From NCBI RefSeq assembly GCF_000186865.1, contig NW_008705565.1, positions 2,412,194 to 2,476,193 of the forward strand: DNA of 64,000 nucleotides. Reading direction: 5' to 3'. Below are positions 38,362 through 48,250 of the stretch, piece by piece (the stretch's first letter is position 1; every line of letters starts with the position of its first letter). This stretch comes from Aureococcus anophagefferens. Its lineage: Eukaryota > Sar > Pelagophyceae > Pelagomonadales > Pelagomonadaceae. The notes under the pieces were generated by a model. The model saw only the letters and a list, made by a program, of their open reading frames with translations, was not told the origin of the DNA and ran no database searches. Made by a program: the position numbers and the translations under genes.

Positions 38362-39771
38362 TTAGATGCGCAAATGTTCCAGAGCGCGCCCGCCCCGCGC
38401 GGCGTCGAGGACCTCCGCGGCCGCGCGCGCGCCCGAGAGGAGCGCGCCGGCCATGGACCCCTGGTACTCGACGGACGTGGCCTCGCCGGCGAAGAAGAGG
38501 CGCCCGTCGACGGGCGCGGCGAGGTCGTCGACGTCCGCGTCGCCCGCGCCCGCGGGCCAGAACGAGTACGCGCCCCGGGCGTCCGGGTCGTTCGTCCAGT
38601 CCGTTGTGTACGCGGCGACGGGCGGCGGCGGCGCCTCGCCCGTGGCCCGCTCGAGCGCCGCGAGCACGCGCGCGACGCGGCGGCCGTGGCGCGCGGCGTC
38701 GCACGCGCGCGCCGCGTCGCCCGCGAAGGTCGCCTCGAGCGCGCAGTCGTCCGAGCCGTCGTCGAAGCAGACGACGACGTCGTCGCCGTCCTCGAGCACG
38801 AGGAACCCGGGGGCGACGTCGCCGTCGCCGTCGCGCCACCAGCGCCGCTCGAAGCGCAGGAGCACCTTCGCGTAGGCGCCGACGCCGAGGCGCGCGATGG
38901 CGCGCGCCTTCGCCGCCGGCAGGGGCGGGTCGAAGGCCGGGGGCGCGTCCCGGAGCACGCCGAGCGGCAGCGCGACGACGCAGCGTTGGCACGCGTACGC
39001 GTCGCCGCCGAGCGTCTCGACGCGGACGCCCGCCGCGCCGGTCAAACGCACGGCGACGCAGCGGCGGCCGAGGAGCTTCGCCGAATCGGGCACGGCCGCG
39101 ACGAGGGGCGCCAAAACGCCGCGCATGCCCCCCCGCGGCAGGCCGTGCGCGCCGGGGAAGTCGCCGCAGAGCGCGTCGTCGTCGGCCTGGGCCTCGAACT
39201 CGCGGAGCTGGAGCTCGCGCGCGGACGCGCCCATCCAGAGCTCCATCATCGTCGCGTGCGCCCGCGCGACGAAGGCGGCCGCGCCGGCCGCGCCGCCGTA
39301 GTCGAGCGCGCCGGCGAGCGTCGCCGCCGCGTCGCCCGCGGCGACGGCCGCGGCCGCGCGCGCCTCGACGCGCCGCGTCGCCGCGGCGTGGAGCGCGCCG
39401 CCCGCCGCGACGTCCGCGGCGCCGACGCGCGCGCCGCACCGGTAGAAGGCCGCGCGGCTCCGGAAGACCGCGGGCCGGCACCACGGGTTCGCGGGGAACG
39501 TCTCGGAGACGGCGACGCCCGCGGCGGCCGCGAGCGCGAGTTGCGGGTTCGCCGGCGACGCGCCGTGGACCCAGGCCGCGCCGGCGTCGTGGTGCTCGGC
39601 GCCGGCGAAGCCGCGCACGCGGCCGCCGAGGAAGGCCTTCGACTCGACGATGGCGCAGCGCAGGTCCTGCGCGCGGAGCGCCTCGTAGCACGCGAGGCCG
39701 GCGCAGCCGCCGCCGAGGATGAGCACGTCGTAGTCGGCGGCGATGCGCTGGCTCCCGACGTGCGCCGCCAT
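38362..39771 (-). CDS. FAD-dependent amine oxidase
   Basis: 469 aa starting MAAHVGSQRIAADYDVLILG. The FAD Rossmann motif GGGCAGLACYEALR is followed by an acidic strand end (AIVESKAFLGGRVRGF) with the usual GGR. Further family features are DAGAAWVHG, LPRGGMRGVLAPLV, VVALPLGVL, ERRWWRDGDG, and the C-terminal FAD motif LFFAGEATSVEYQGSMAGAL with SGARAA. This is the polyamine/monoamine oxidase and lysine-demethylase-like group; with no SWIRM domain it is more likely a polyamine-oxidase-type enzyme producing H2O2. The start context lies 153 nt from the divergent EF-hand gene. Confidence 0.9.
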   Translation of the reverse strand: MAAHVGSQRIAADYDVLILGGGCAGLACYEALRAQDLRCAIVESKAFLGGRVRGFAGAEHHDAGAAWVHGASPANPQLALAAAAGVAVSETFPANPWCRPAVFRSRAAFYRCGARVGAADVAAGGALHAAATRRVEARAAAAVAAGDAAATLAGALDYGGAAGAAAFVARAHATMMELWMGASARELQLREFEAQADDDALCGDFPGAHGLPRGGMRGVLAPLVAAVPDSAKLLGRRCVAVRLTGAAGVRVETLGGDAYACQRCVVALPLGVLRDAPPAFDPPLPAAKARAIARLGVGAYAKVLLRFERRWWRDGDGDVAPGFLVLEDGDDVVVCFDDGSDDCALEATFAGDAARACDAARHGRRVARVLAALERATGEAPPPPVAAYTTDWTNDPDARGAYSFWPAGAGDADVDDLAAPVDGRLFFAGEATSVEYQGSMAGALLSGARAAAEVLDAARGGRALEHLRI

Positions 39772-39924
39772 AGTCAGGGTCTCACAGCTCTCACAGCTCC
39801 ATGCTTTTGCCCCGCTTGAAGTTTTTAGCGACTCGGTATGTTGCACTGCAAGCAGTGGTATTTTATCATTTTGCGCCGCGCTATCGGCAGCCTCGGCGCC
39901 TCGCGGCGCGCGCGCCTGCGACAA

Positions 39925-42900
39925 ATGGCGCCGCCGCCGGCCGCGCGGCGGCGGCGCCTGAGCGACAGCGACCTGACGTGCGCGGCGACGAAGCGGCGCT
40001 TCGCGGCGCTGGACATCTACGCCAAGGCGACGGCGACGTCGGCGGGCCGGTCGCGCCACGAGCTCGTGCGCCTCGGCGAGCTCAAGCCGGCGCGGCGCCA
40101 CAGCTTCGACTGGCTCCAGTTCTGCCGCGACGGCGACCGGCGCCCCGTCGCGCGGCCGCCGCTCACGCTCTTCCACGAGCTCCGGTGCTTCTACGACCCC
40201 GAGTACCGGCCAGGGCAGGCAAGGGTGATTCAACGTCGCTTCAACGTGGGTGTTCCGCGCGCGCGCGTTCTGGGAAAAGCATCCACGCTTCGAGACCGTT
40301 CCGAGAGATGATCGCTCGTCCAAAAATCAGCCGAAACGAGTGGAAACTGACCGAGATAGGAGCCTTTGAAGTTGGGAATTTCGCACTCTTGTCCTGCCCA
40401 GGTACCGGCTCTTCCAGGTCCGGGAGCACCTCAAGGAGGTCATGCGGGGCCGCGACATGGGCACGAAGGCCCTCTTCGACAGCATCGACGGCGACGGCAG
40501 CGGCGAGATCTCGCGGGAGGAGCTCGGCGAGGCCATGCGGACCATCGGCGTCCACGTGAAGGCGACCGACGTCGACGCGCTCATGGACCAGATCGACGCC
40601 GACGGCAGCGGCGCCGTCGACATGGACGAGTTCCACAACTGGCTCTTCGGCACGGAAGGTCAGTGGCTCGGCAAGCTCCGAAGGTGCGACGCGCGGGACC
40701 CGCAGAACAACGCGCGCCTCATGCGCCGCGAGATGCTCCGCTTCGACCCGACGGTCCGCGAGCTGCTCCGGGGCTTCTGGGTCCTGTCCGACGCGGACGG
40801 CTCCGGGTCCATCGACCGCGAGGAGTACATGGATCTCCATCTGCACCTCTACGCGGCCATGAACGTCGAGGTGACGCGCGCCGCGGACGCGCTCGAGGAG
40901 GGGTTGCGCGGCAAAGACGGCTGGAAGGAGGCCGCGCGCGCGATCGCGGCGCGCGAGTGGGAGTTCGACGCCCAGGGGCGCGACTTCCTCGACGAGCACC
41001 TCTTCGGCGTGTCCCTCTTCCAGCTCGTCGACGCCTGGGGCGGCGACGCGCCCGACAAGACCGCGTCCGTCCTCGCGAAGTTCCTCTGCTTTCTGATGGA
41101 CCGGCTGAGCGAGATCGACGACGACCGCGACGCCGTCGTCTTCAAGTGGGCCGACGAGAACGAGGACTGGCTCGACGAGCTCAAGCCCATCCAGGACGTC
41201 CTCGGGTCCATCGAGGACTTGGACACGTGCCTCGAAAACGGCGCGCGGAAGCTCCAGTACCTCGTGCCCCTCGGCGGCGACGACTGGACGGGCAGCGACC
41301 TCGACGCGTCGTCGGAGTCGTCGGGCGACGAGTGCCCCGAGGCGTCGAGCGACGGCGAGAGCCGCGACTTCGTGCCCGCCGCGTCCCGCGGCGAAGCGGC
41401 CGCGGCCGCGCCCGCGGGCTTCGCGGCCGAGGCCGGCGCCGTGAACGCGCGCGGCCAGCGCGTCGTCCACCGCGCCATGGGCGGCAAGAAGAAGCTCTTC
41501 AACAAGACGAGCCGCAAGAGCCTCGACGCCATCGGCGGCATGCTCGGCATCTCGCCCGGCCAGCTCCAGGCCGCCGCCGAGGAGGCGAACCGCGCCAAGG
41601 AGGCGGAGCGGCGCGAGAGGGACGCGGCCAAGGCCGCGAAGCTCGAGGCGAAGCGGCCGCCGGCGACGCCGCCGACGTCGCCGCCGCCCGCCGCCGGGAA
41701 GAAGACGCCGGAGAAGAAGAAGGACGTCGCCCGGCGCCGCCGGAGCTCCGTCGCGGGGCCGAAGCGGAGGGACCCGGAGCCGCCGTCGCCGGGCGCGCTC
41801 GCGGCGGCCGCCGCGGGCGTCGTCGGCGCCATCGAGGCGCCGCTCTCCGCCGCGGAGGTCGACGCCGCCGTCGAGGAGGCGCCCCTGTCGCCGGAGGAGG
41901 TCGCGGCGGTCCTCGAGCTCCGCCGGTCGCGCGGCAGCGGCGACCTCGACGACGGCCCGCCCGCGCTCGCGCGCCGCGCGTCCCTCGACGCGCTGAGCGC
42001 CGACGAGCGGCAGCAGATCGTCGCGACGCGGCGCCGGTCGCTCGCGTCCGGCGACGTGCCCAACGCGACGCTCGCCGAGGCGCTGACGCGGCGCCGGTCG
42101 CTCGCGTCCGGCGACGTGCCCGACGCGACTTTGGCCGAGGCGCTGACGCGGCGCCGGTCGCTGTCGTCGTCGGGGCGGCGCCGGAGCGTCGACGACGAGG
42201 CGCTGTCGTCCGCGGAGATCGACGCCGTGATGGCGAGCCGCCGCGCGTCGCGCGCGTCGCGGGGCAGCGGCGATCTCGGGGACGAGCCGCCCCCCTTGGA
42301 GCGGCGCGCGTCCGTCGCGGACCTCAGCGCGGAGGAGCTCCAGGAGGTCATGAGCCAGCGGCGCAAGTCCCTGAGTCTGACGGACCGGCCCCGCGTCTCG
42401 GAGCGGCGCGCGTCGCTGAGCCTCCAGGACCTCACGGGCGGCTCCACCGAGCTCACGGACGCGGAGGTCGACGCGATCGCCGCGCACCGCCGCGCGTCCC
42501 GCGGCAGCGCGGACCTGCCGCCGCTCGCGCGGCGCGCGTCCATCGAGGACCTGAGCGCCGAGGAGGTCGGCGCCATCATGGCGAGCCGCCGCGCGTCCTT
42601 CCAGTTCGCGTCGGGCCCGTCGAGCCGGGCCACGAGCCGGCGGACGAGCGAGACGTCCGACCGCACGCCGCTCGAGGACGACGAGCTCGAAGACGACGGC
42701 GCGCCGCCGGCGCCCGGGAGCCGGCGGAGCTCCTTCGGCGAGCGGCGGGGGTCCTTCGGCGAGCGGCGCGGGTCCCTGAGCCGCCGCGCGTCGCGGAGCT
42801 CCGCGGGCGACGATTTCCTGGGCGCGGAGCTCGGCCGGCGGCGGCGGAGCGAGATGAGCGGGTCGATCCTGATCAACGACCTGGAGAAAGGCGACGACGC

Positions 42901-44746
42901 GTCCTACGCGCGGCAGGACCTGCTGCCCTTCGAGGCCGCGGGCCTGCTCGAGGAGCTCCTGGAGGACCGCCTCGCGGACGACGACGACGCGGGTTTGGGC
43001 GAGCGGCGCACGCGGCAGCAGCTCCTCGCGGAGCTCTCGCGGCGGGGGCTCGGGGGCGAGTCGACGCCGGACTACGACGAGACGCCCGAGGAGCGGTCCC
43101 TGCGGCTGGGCCTCGCGAGCGGCGCGGAGACGCCCGCGTCGCTCGCGCGGTCGTTGCAGGACCTCGACGGCGACGACGCGCCCGGCGCCGCGTACGCGGA
43201 GGCGCTCGGGGACCTGGACCGGCGCCTGACGGAGTTGAAGCAGCGGCTCCGCGGCGGCGACGTGAGCGTCGAGGCGGAGATCGGCGCCGTCGAGGCGCGC
43301 GTGCGCGAGACGCGGCGCAAGGTCGAGGCGTCGCGGTCCGTCGCCGCGCTCGAGCGCGCCATCGTCGCGATGATGCCGCGCCTCGCGGACCTGCGGAGCC
43401 GCGTCGCCGCCGGCGAGCTCGACTGCGAGGACGAGTACCGCGAGCTCGAGGCGCGCGTGCGCGAGGCGACGACGCGCCTGTCGACGTCCGCGCCCGAGGT
43501 CGCGGCCGACCGAGCGTTGCGGAAGATGAAGAAGCGGCTCGCGCAGCTGCGGTCGCGGGACCAGGCGTCGGACGCCGACGAGGTCGCCGAGCTGGAGCGC
43601 CGCGTCGCCGCCGCGGAGCGCGAGCTGCGCATGGAGTCCCTCGGGCGCATCCACAGCCCCGTGGACAAGCGGCCGACGCAGTTTCCCGCGCTCGAGGACG
43701 TCGGCCTGACGTTCGCCACGGAGAACGCGCTCCGGCCGCGGACGCTCCGCCTCACGGGCGACGGCCTCGCGGAGCCCGACTTCGAGTTCTCCAAAAGGTA
43801 CGACGCCTTCGACCGGAGCCGCGAGCCGGGCCGGCCGGGCTGGGCCAAGGCGCTCTACGCGTCTCTCGCGGGCGCGCGCGACCCCTTCGGGCGGCGCAAC
43901 GCGAAGCGGCGGGGCCAGTACTTGCGGGACCACGGCATCGCGACCTACGGCGCGCGCGGCGCCGCGTCCGTCGCCGCGCCGCCGCCGCCGGACGACGACG
44001 ACGCGGCGACGCTCGACTGCGGCGACTCGTACCGCGACACGCTCGAATCCCGCGGCGACCACTCGACGCTGGCGACGCCCGCGAGCCGCGAGGCGGCCTG
44101 GCCCGACGCCGCGTGGAACCGGGTCACCGTGTCCGTGCCCGACGCGGCGCCGCGGCCGCGGACCGCGCCCGCGGAGGGCAGCCTCTGGGGCGCGTCGGCC
44201 GCGTCGTCGCACCCGAAGCTGCGGGGCGACTCCGTCTACGTCGGCTCGCCGCGCCTCGCGCCCCTCGCGCGCGACGCGCTCGAGAGGGCCGCGCGGAGCC
44301 TCGCGCCCGAGGACTCGGCCGCGGCGCTCACGGCGATGACGTCCGTCGCGCGGCCGTCGGCGACGGTGACGGCGCTCCAGCGGCCGGCGAGCTCGCCGGG
44401 CACGTCGCGGTCGCGGAGCCTCATCCAGTCGTCGGCCGCGGGCGCCTACGTCGGCGGCCCGGGCGCGGGCCACCTCTTCCTGCCGGACAAGGACCATCGG
44501 AGCCCCTGCCACTACCTCTACTCGGGGAAGAAGCGGACGCCGTCCTGGATGCTGCGGCTGCCGTCGCCGGCGCTCCGCGGCGGCGACGACCTCTTCGTCG
44601 CGTCGGAGCCCCGCGCGCGCGGCTCGGGGTTCTCCATCGCGTCGTCGTCCGCGTCGTCGCGGCACAGCGCGCTGTTCCGCGCGTCCGTCACCCTGTCGAG
44701 GAAGCGGTCCCTCGTCACGCGCCACTCTGGCGATTGGTCCCGCTAA
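39925..44746 (+). CDS. Large EF-hand protein with basic RRxS repeats (introner A3 in exon junction)
   Basis: Exons 39925-40202 and 40402-44746 give about 1540 aa; an in-frame ATG at 39838 is an alternative start. Three canonical EF-hand loops: DGDGSGEISREE (about 122-133), DADGSGAVDMDE (158-169), DADGSGSIDREE (about 224). The central part (about 41880-42800) repeats a ~45-residue unit such as LARRASLDALSADE, TRRRSLASGDVP, LERRASVADLSAEE, with many Arg-Arg-x-Ser sites of the kind used by basophilic kinases. The region at 43140-43640 is helical coiled coil (DRRLTELKQRL, MMPRLADLRSRV, MKKRLAQLRSRD). Proposed role: Ca2+-responsive, phosphorylated scaffold; location unknown. The stop overlaps the convergent nitrilase stop by 4 nt. 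Confidence 0.8.
40211..40401 (-). mobile_element. Introner element A3 (in the EF-hand gene)
   Basis: 191 bp between exact copies of GTACCGGC (40203-40210 and 40402-40409). Intron 40203-40401, GT-AG; splicing gives DPEYRLFQVRE. Relative to its host it is inverted compared with A1, A2 and A4, yet still ends in CCTGCCCAG, because both inverted ends carry that motif. Confidence 0.92.
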
Positions 44747-45564
44747 GTTTCTGTTATATGCGCCACGGCCACGCGGCCGCCGCCGCCGTAGTCCGCGACG
44801 ACGACGGGGAGTGTTGTTGTATGCATCTCGCCAAAGCCCGCGAACGCGGCCGCGGCCCCGCCCTCAGCGGTCACGACGGGCTTCCCGTAGCGGTCCGCGA
44901 TGACGGCGCTCGCTCGCTCGGGGTCGACGACTCCGCCTATTGACCAGAGGAACGCGTCCGCCGTCCGGTTGAGCGCGTCGAGCTGCGCCCAGTCGCCCCA
45001 CGGGAGCCGCGGACTGACGCCCTCGTAGCAGACGACGAGGCCGTAGGTCCGGCCTTTGATGGGGACGGTCGTCGGCGCGAAGGGGCCGGGCGAGAACCAG
45101 ACGCGCTCCGTCACGAAGAGGCCGCGCTTGTCGTAGTGGGCCAGGGTCCGGCCGTCGCGGCCGTAGACGACCTCGGCGATGCGCCGCGTGCCGTTGAGCA
45201 AGCTCACGAAGATGGACGCGGCGACGGCGATGTGGGCGTCCCGGGCCGCGCAGCTCAGGGCCCGCTGCGCCGGGCCCGCGCCCGACGCGCAGGGGTTCGA
45301 GCCGACGGGCGACTCGAAGCGCTCGTACGTCGGCCGCCGGAGCGTCGACGGCGCGAGCGAGTAGCCCTCGGGGAACAGGATCAGGTCGGCGCCCTTGGCC
45401 GCCTGGATCGCCGCCGTGTAGACCTCGAGGTTGCACCGCACCTCGTCGTCCGTCGACCGCGCGCAGGCGGGGTCGCTCCAGCCGTAGGGGTTGTGGTGCT
45501 CGAGCACGGCGATCTTCGTCGCCTGCGCCGCCAGCAGCAGCAGTGCGGGACAGGTTCTTCTCAT
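44743..45564 (-). CDS. Secreted nitrilase-superfamily (vanin/biotinidase-like) amidase
   Basis: Start MRRTCPALLLLAAQATKIAV provides a signal peptide directly before the first strand KIAVLEHHNPYG. The nitrilase triad is visible: Glu in DLILFPEGYS, Lys in LAHYDKRGLFV, Cys in GLVVCYEGVS. A further conserved-looking segment is DAFLWSIGGV. About 273 aa, one nitrilase domain. The superfamily hydrolyses amides or nitriles; the secreted form recalls pantetheinase-type enzymes but substrate is open. Its last codon overlaps the EF-hand gene stop, and its 5' end is within about 40 nt of the divergent oxygenase frame. Confidence 0.82.
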   Translation of the reverse strand: MRRTCPALLLLAAQATKIAVLEHHNPYGWSDPACARSTDDEVRCNLEVYTAAIQAAKGADLILFPEGYSLAPSTLRRPTYERFESPVGSNPCASGAGPAQRALSCAARDAHIAVAASIFVSLLNGTRRIAEVVYGRDGRTLAHYDKRGLFVTERVWFSPGPFAPTTVPIKGRTYGLVVCYEGVSPRLPWGDWAQLDALNRTADAFLWSIGGVVDPERASAVIADRYGKPVVTAEGGAAAAFAGFGEMHTTTLPVVVADYGGGGRVAVAHITET

Positions 45565-45597
45565 CGTCGTGCCCCTGCCCCATGCGCAGCCTTGTCG

Positions 45598-46599
45598 AAT
45601 CAAGAATTCTTCAGCTCAGAAATCAATCGCTTGCGATGGGTGTTCGGGACCGCCCTCTTGCTCGCTGCGACCATTGCAGTTTCGACGGATGAGGAATGCT
45701 TGCTCGCCGCAGCTGCTGCGGAGGAGTCGTGCGGCGCGGCGACGCTTGTCGGCAACGCGTCGGACCCCCTCTTCGCGCGCGAGGGCGCGGCCCGACTCGC
45801 GGTGCCGCCGCGCGTGCGCGCGCGCGAGGCGCTGCCGGACACGCACCACGGCGGCGTGCCGGAGTTCCTGCGCGGCCCGGGCCGCGACTTCCCGGCCGTG
45901 TTCCGCCGCGCGGCGGGCCCGGCGTCCGCGGGCGCGGCGCTGCGGGCGCTCGTCGACGCGCGCGACGACGGCGCGCTCGTCGTGCGCGGCCTCGGCCTGC
46001 GCACGCCGGCGGACTTCGCCGCCGCCATGGCCGACTCGCGGCTCCCGCTCCGGGACTACGTCGGCGGCGTNNNNNNNNNNNNNNNNNNNNNNNNNNNNNN
46101 NNNNNNNNNNNNNNNNNNNNAAATCGTCTCCTGGCGCGCCGCGTTCCGGGCGACGACGGCGGCCGAGGCCGAGGCGGCCGCGCGCGCGGCGGGCTACGGC
46201 TACGCGTGGCGCGGCGACGACTTCGCGACCTGGGAGGTCGCGCCGGCTTTTCGGCCCCACCCGGTGACGGGCGAACTTTCGTGGTGCAACATGATCGCGG
46301 CCATGCACTGCTCCGTCTTCGACGACCACCCCGACTATCCCGAGCTCGCGCGGCCGCCGGGGGCGCGCGAGCCCTGCGCGCTCCGCGGGCGCATGCCCTA
46401 CTCGACGGCGTACGGCGACGGCGCGCCCTTCGCGCGCGACGAGGTCCGCGCGATCCGGGAGGCGCAGTGGGCCGCGAGCGTCGCCTTCGACTACGAGCCG
46501 GGCGACGTCGTCGTCGTCGACAACTACCGCGCCATGCACGGGCGCTTCAGCTTCGCGCCGCCCCGGGCCCTGTTCCTCGCCATGGTGGGGGCGTCTTAA
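45598..46599 (+). CDS. TauD/TfdA-like Fe(II)/2OG oxygenase (start unclear, gap inside)
   Basis: The frame codes a hydrophobic leader (RWVFGTALLLAATIAVS) but has no in-frame ATG upstream of it near the divergent nitrilase, so the true start may need a small exon or a corrected base; the left coordinate is approximate. After a 50-N gap comes the catalytic C-terminal half: RPHPVTGELSWCNMIAAMH, PYSTAYGDGAPF, and DVVVVDNYRAMHGRFSF with the distal His, then PPRALFLAM with the 2OG-binding Arg. The proximal HxD should precede or lie in the gap and is not seen. TauD-family enzymes hydroxylate small substrates. Ends 119 nt from the convergent stop. Confidence 0.65.
   Translation, partial: NQEFFSSEINRLRWVFGTALLLAATIAVSTDEECLLAAAAAEESCGAATLVGNASDPLFAREGAARLAVPPRVRAREALPDTHHGGVPEFLRGPGRDFPAVFRRAAGPASAGAALRALVDARDDGALVVRGLGLRTPADFAAAMADSRLPLRDYVGGXXXXXXXXXXXXXXXXXXIVSWRAAFRATTAAEAEAAARAAGYGYAWRGDDFATWEVAPAFRPHPVTGELSWCNMIAAMHCSVFDDHPDYPELARPPGAREPCALRGRMPYSTAYGDGAPFARDEVRAIREAQWAASVAFDYEPGDVVVVDNYRAMHGRFSFAPPRALFLAMVGAS
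46071..46120. other. Assembly gap (50 N)
   Basis: Arbitrary-size gap inside the TauD-like oxygenase; it removes the part where the first Fe ligands are expected. Confidence 0.95.
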
Positions 46600-46718
46600 G
46601 GGGGCGCGGCGGGGTGCTTGGAGTCTTTTCGGGGTCTTGGAGTCTTGTGGCGGGGCGCGCCGCCGCGGGGGCCCCGAAAAAATTCGGGGCGGCCGCGGCG
46701 TCGGCGGCCTCCGTCGGG

Positions 46719-47856
46719 TCACCGGGCGCCGAAGCTGATGCTCGGCTGGGACTTGTACCGCGAGTTGACCTGCAAGCCCATGGCGCCCGGGACCTTGTAC
46801 TGGTTCGGCCCCGGCCGTCGCTGCTTGCCGTAGGGCGCGCTGTGGGGCCGCTGCATGGCCGTGCCGAAGGTCGCCGACGGGTAGCTCTTCTGGGACGAGA
46901 GGACGACCTTGACCTCGCCGTTGGCGTTGCGGCCCTCGCGGATGGGGTCGACGTAGTGTCCCGGCCCGGGCTCCTTGCCCGCGTTCTGCTTCGTGAAGTC
47001 GCGGCGGCCGCCGTGGATCGTGAACTGGTGGCCGCCCTTGTACTTGGACTCGACCTGGCGGCCGATGGCGCTCTGGGGCCGGTACTGGCCCGGGGCCGGC
47101 TTCGAGCCGGACCTGTGTGGAAATCGACCAGTGGAACGCCCCGTCCAGCAAATACTTCAAACCTCTCGAGCTCGGTCACATCGAAGTCGATTCGGCTGAT
47201 TTTTGGACGATTCGAGTGCTCTCGTCGAGTTCTCGAAGCACAGCGGAAGCGCTTGCGTCGAACCATTCGAATACGTGAACATGGAAGTCGGGTCGAAGAT
47301 TTGATGTCCACGCGGAGCCGGACTCGCGCGCGTTCGCGTCGTTGTACGTCCGCGGCCCCGTCATGAACTTCGTGCCGGGCACGTTGCGCTGCGTCGATAA
47401 ACGTAAAACGCCCGTCGTGATGTTCTGCGTCTCGTAGTGCTGGGGGCTCGGCTCCGTGACGCGCGTCTTGAAGGACGCGCCGCCGTGGTAGCGCTGCGGC
47501 CCCGAGCCGAACGTCGCGCTCGGCGCGGACCGGATGTGGCTCTGGACCTGCTTGCCGTGGGTCACGTTGTCGAGGGTGTACTTGGGGCCCATGGTGTCGC
47601 TGCTGTTGAGCTGCTTCTCGATGGGCCGCCCGTGCTCGCCCTTGCCCTCCATGGAGAAGCAGACCGACGGCACGTTCTTCTGCGACGAGAGCACGCCCTT
47701 GACCTCGCCGTTCGTGTTCCTCCCCTCCGTGAGCGGGTTGATGTACTGGCCGGGGCCGGGCAGGTTCGGGTCCGCGCCCATCTGCTTGTCGACGACGGCC
47801 TTGCGCGCGCTCAGGCAGAGCCCGAAGGACGCCAGCGACTGGCCCGTCTCCGTCAT
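46719..47856 (-). CDS. Sperm-tail PG-rich-repeat (ODF3/STPG-like) protein
   Basis: Exons 47856-47324 and 47112-46719, 308 aa starting MTETGQSLASFGLCLSARKA. PG-rich repeats recur: LPGPGQYINP, GPKYTLDN, SAPSATFGSGPQRY, PSPQHYETQ, PAPGQYRPQSAIG, EPGPGHYVDP, PSATFGTAMQRP, PGPNQYKVPGAMG, QPSISFGAR. Two long halves are alike (each has a GPGxY, then EGRNxNGEVKxVLSSQK), so the protein is an internal duplication. Such proteins are inner-microtubule or axoneme-associated in ciliates, algae and animals. Introner B2 splits the ninth repeat and its removal gives ARESGSKPAPGQY. The 119-nt spacer to the oxygenase shows nothing else. Confidence 0.85.
47113..47315 (-). mobile_element. Introner element B2 (in the sperm-tail-repeat gene)
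   Basis: 203 bp between exact copies of GTCCGGCT (47316-47323 and 47105-47112). Intron 47113-47323, GT-AG. Coding-strand ends are CCGCGTGGACATC and GATTTCCACACAG. Same length and orientation relative to the host as B3. Confidence 0.9.
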
Positions 47857-48250
47857 GGCAGCTTTTTTGATGCCGCGGCGGCGCTTTGCGGATGTGTTGG
47901 CGGCGTCGCGAGGACCCGCGCGGCGGCGCGCGTCGCGGCGAGACCCGGCGGTGCGCGCGCGCGGCGCCTTGTTCCACCCGGGCAGCACGGCGTAAGCGCC
48001 GTTGCGGTCTGGCCGCCGCTGCGGGGGCACGGTGCTATATTGAAAATTGTAAGTGCGGCGGATACGGCCTTAAGCAAAAACCTGGTGGGGAGACGGTCTG
48101 GTGGTTGGTCCTCGTGGTTGGTCGCTCTCGCAGAGCGCGGCCGCCCTCGGCTCCGTCGACGCTGCCCCGCGTCTTCGCCCGGCCCCGCGACTTTGGCGCG
48201 AACCGGTCCGACACCGCATCCCTTCCGATTAACGACGCGCGGCGGCGGCC
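47857..48250. other. Divergent spacer before PIP kinase 1
   Basis: No gene seen. Contains a lower-GC patch around 48030-48110 and GC-rich leader sequence before the PIPK start. Confidence 0.4.

Noticed and set aside
40241..44725. A 1494-codon open frame antisense to the EF-hand gene, and similar long antisense frames over tubulin, TPP2 and PqiA
   Set aside because: In ~70% GC DNA stop codons are rare on the opposite strand; these frames have Arg/Ala/Val-rich shadow composition and no domain, while the sense frames have clear motifs.
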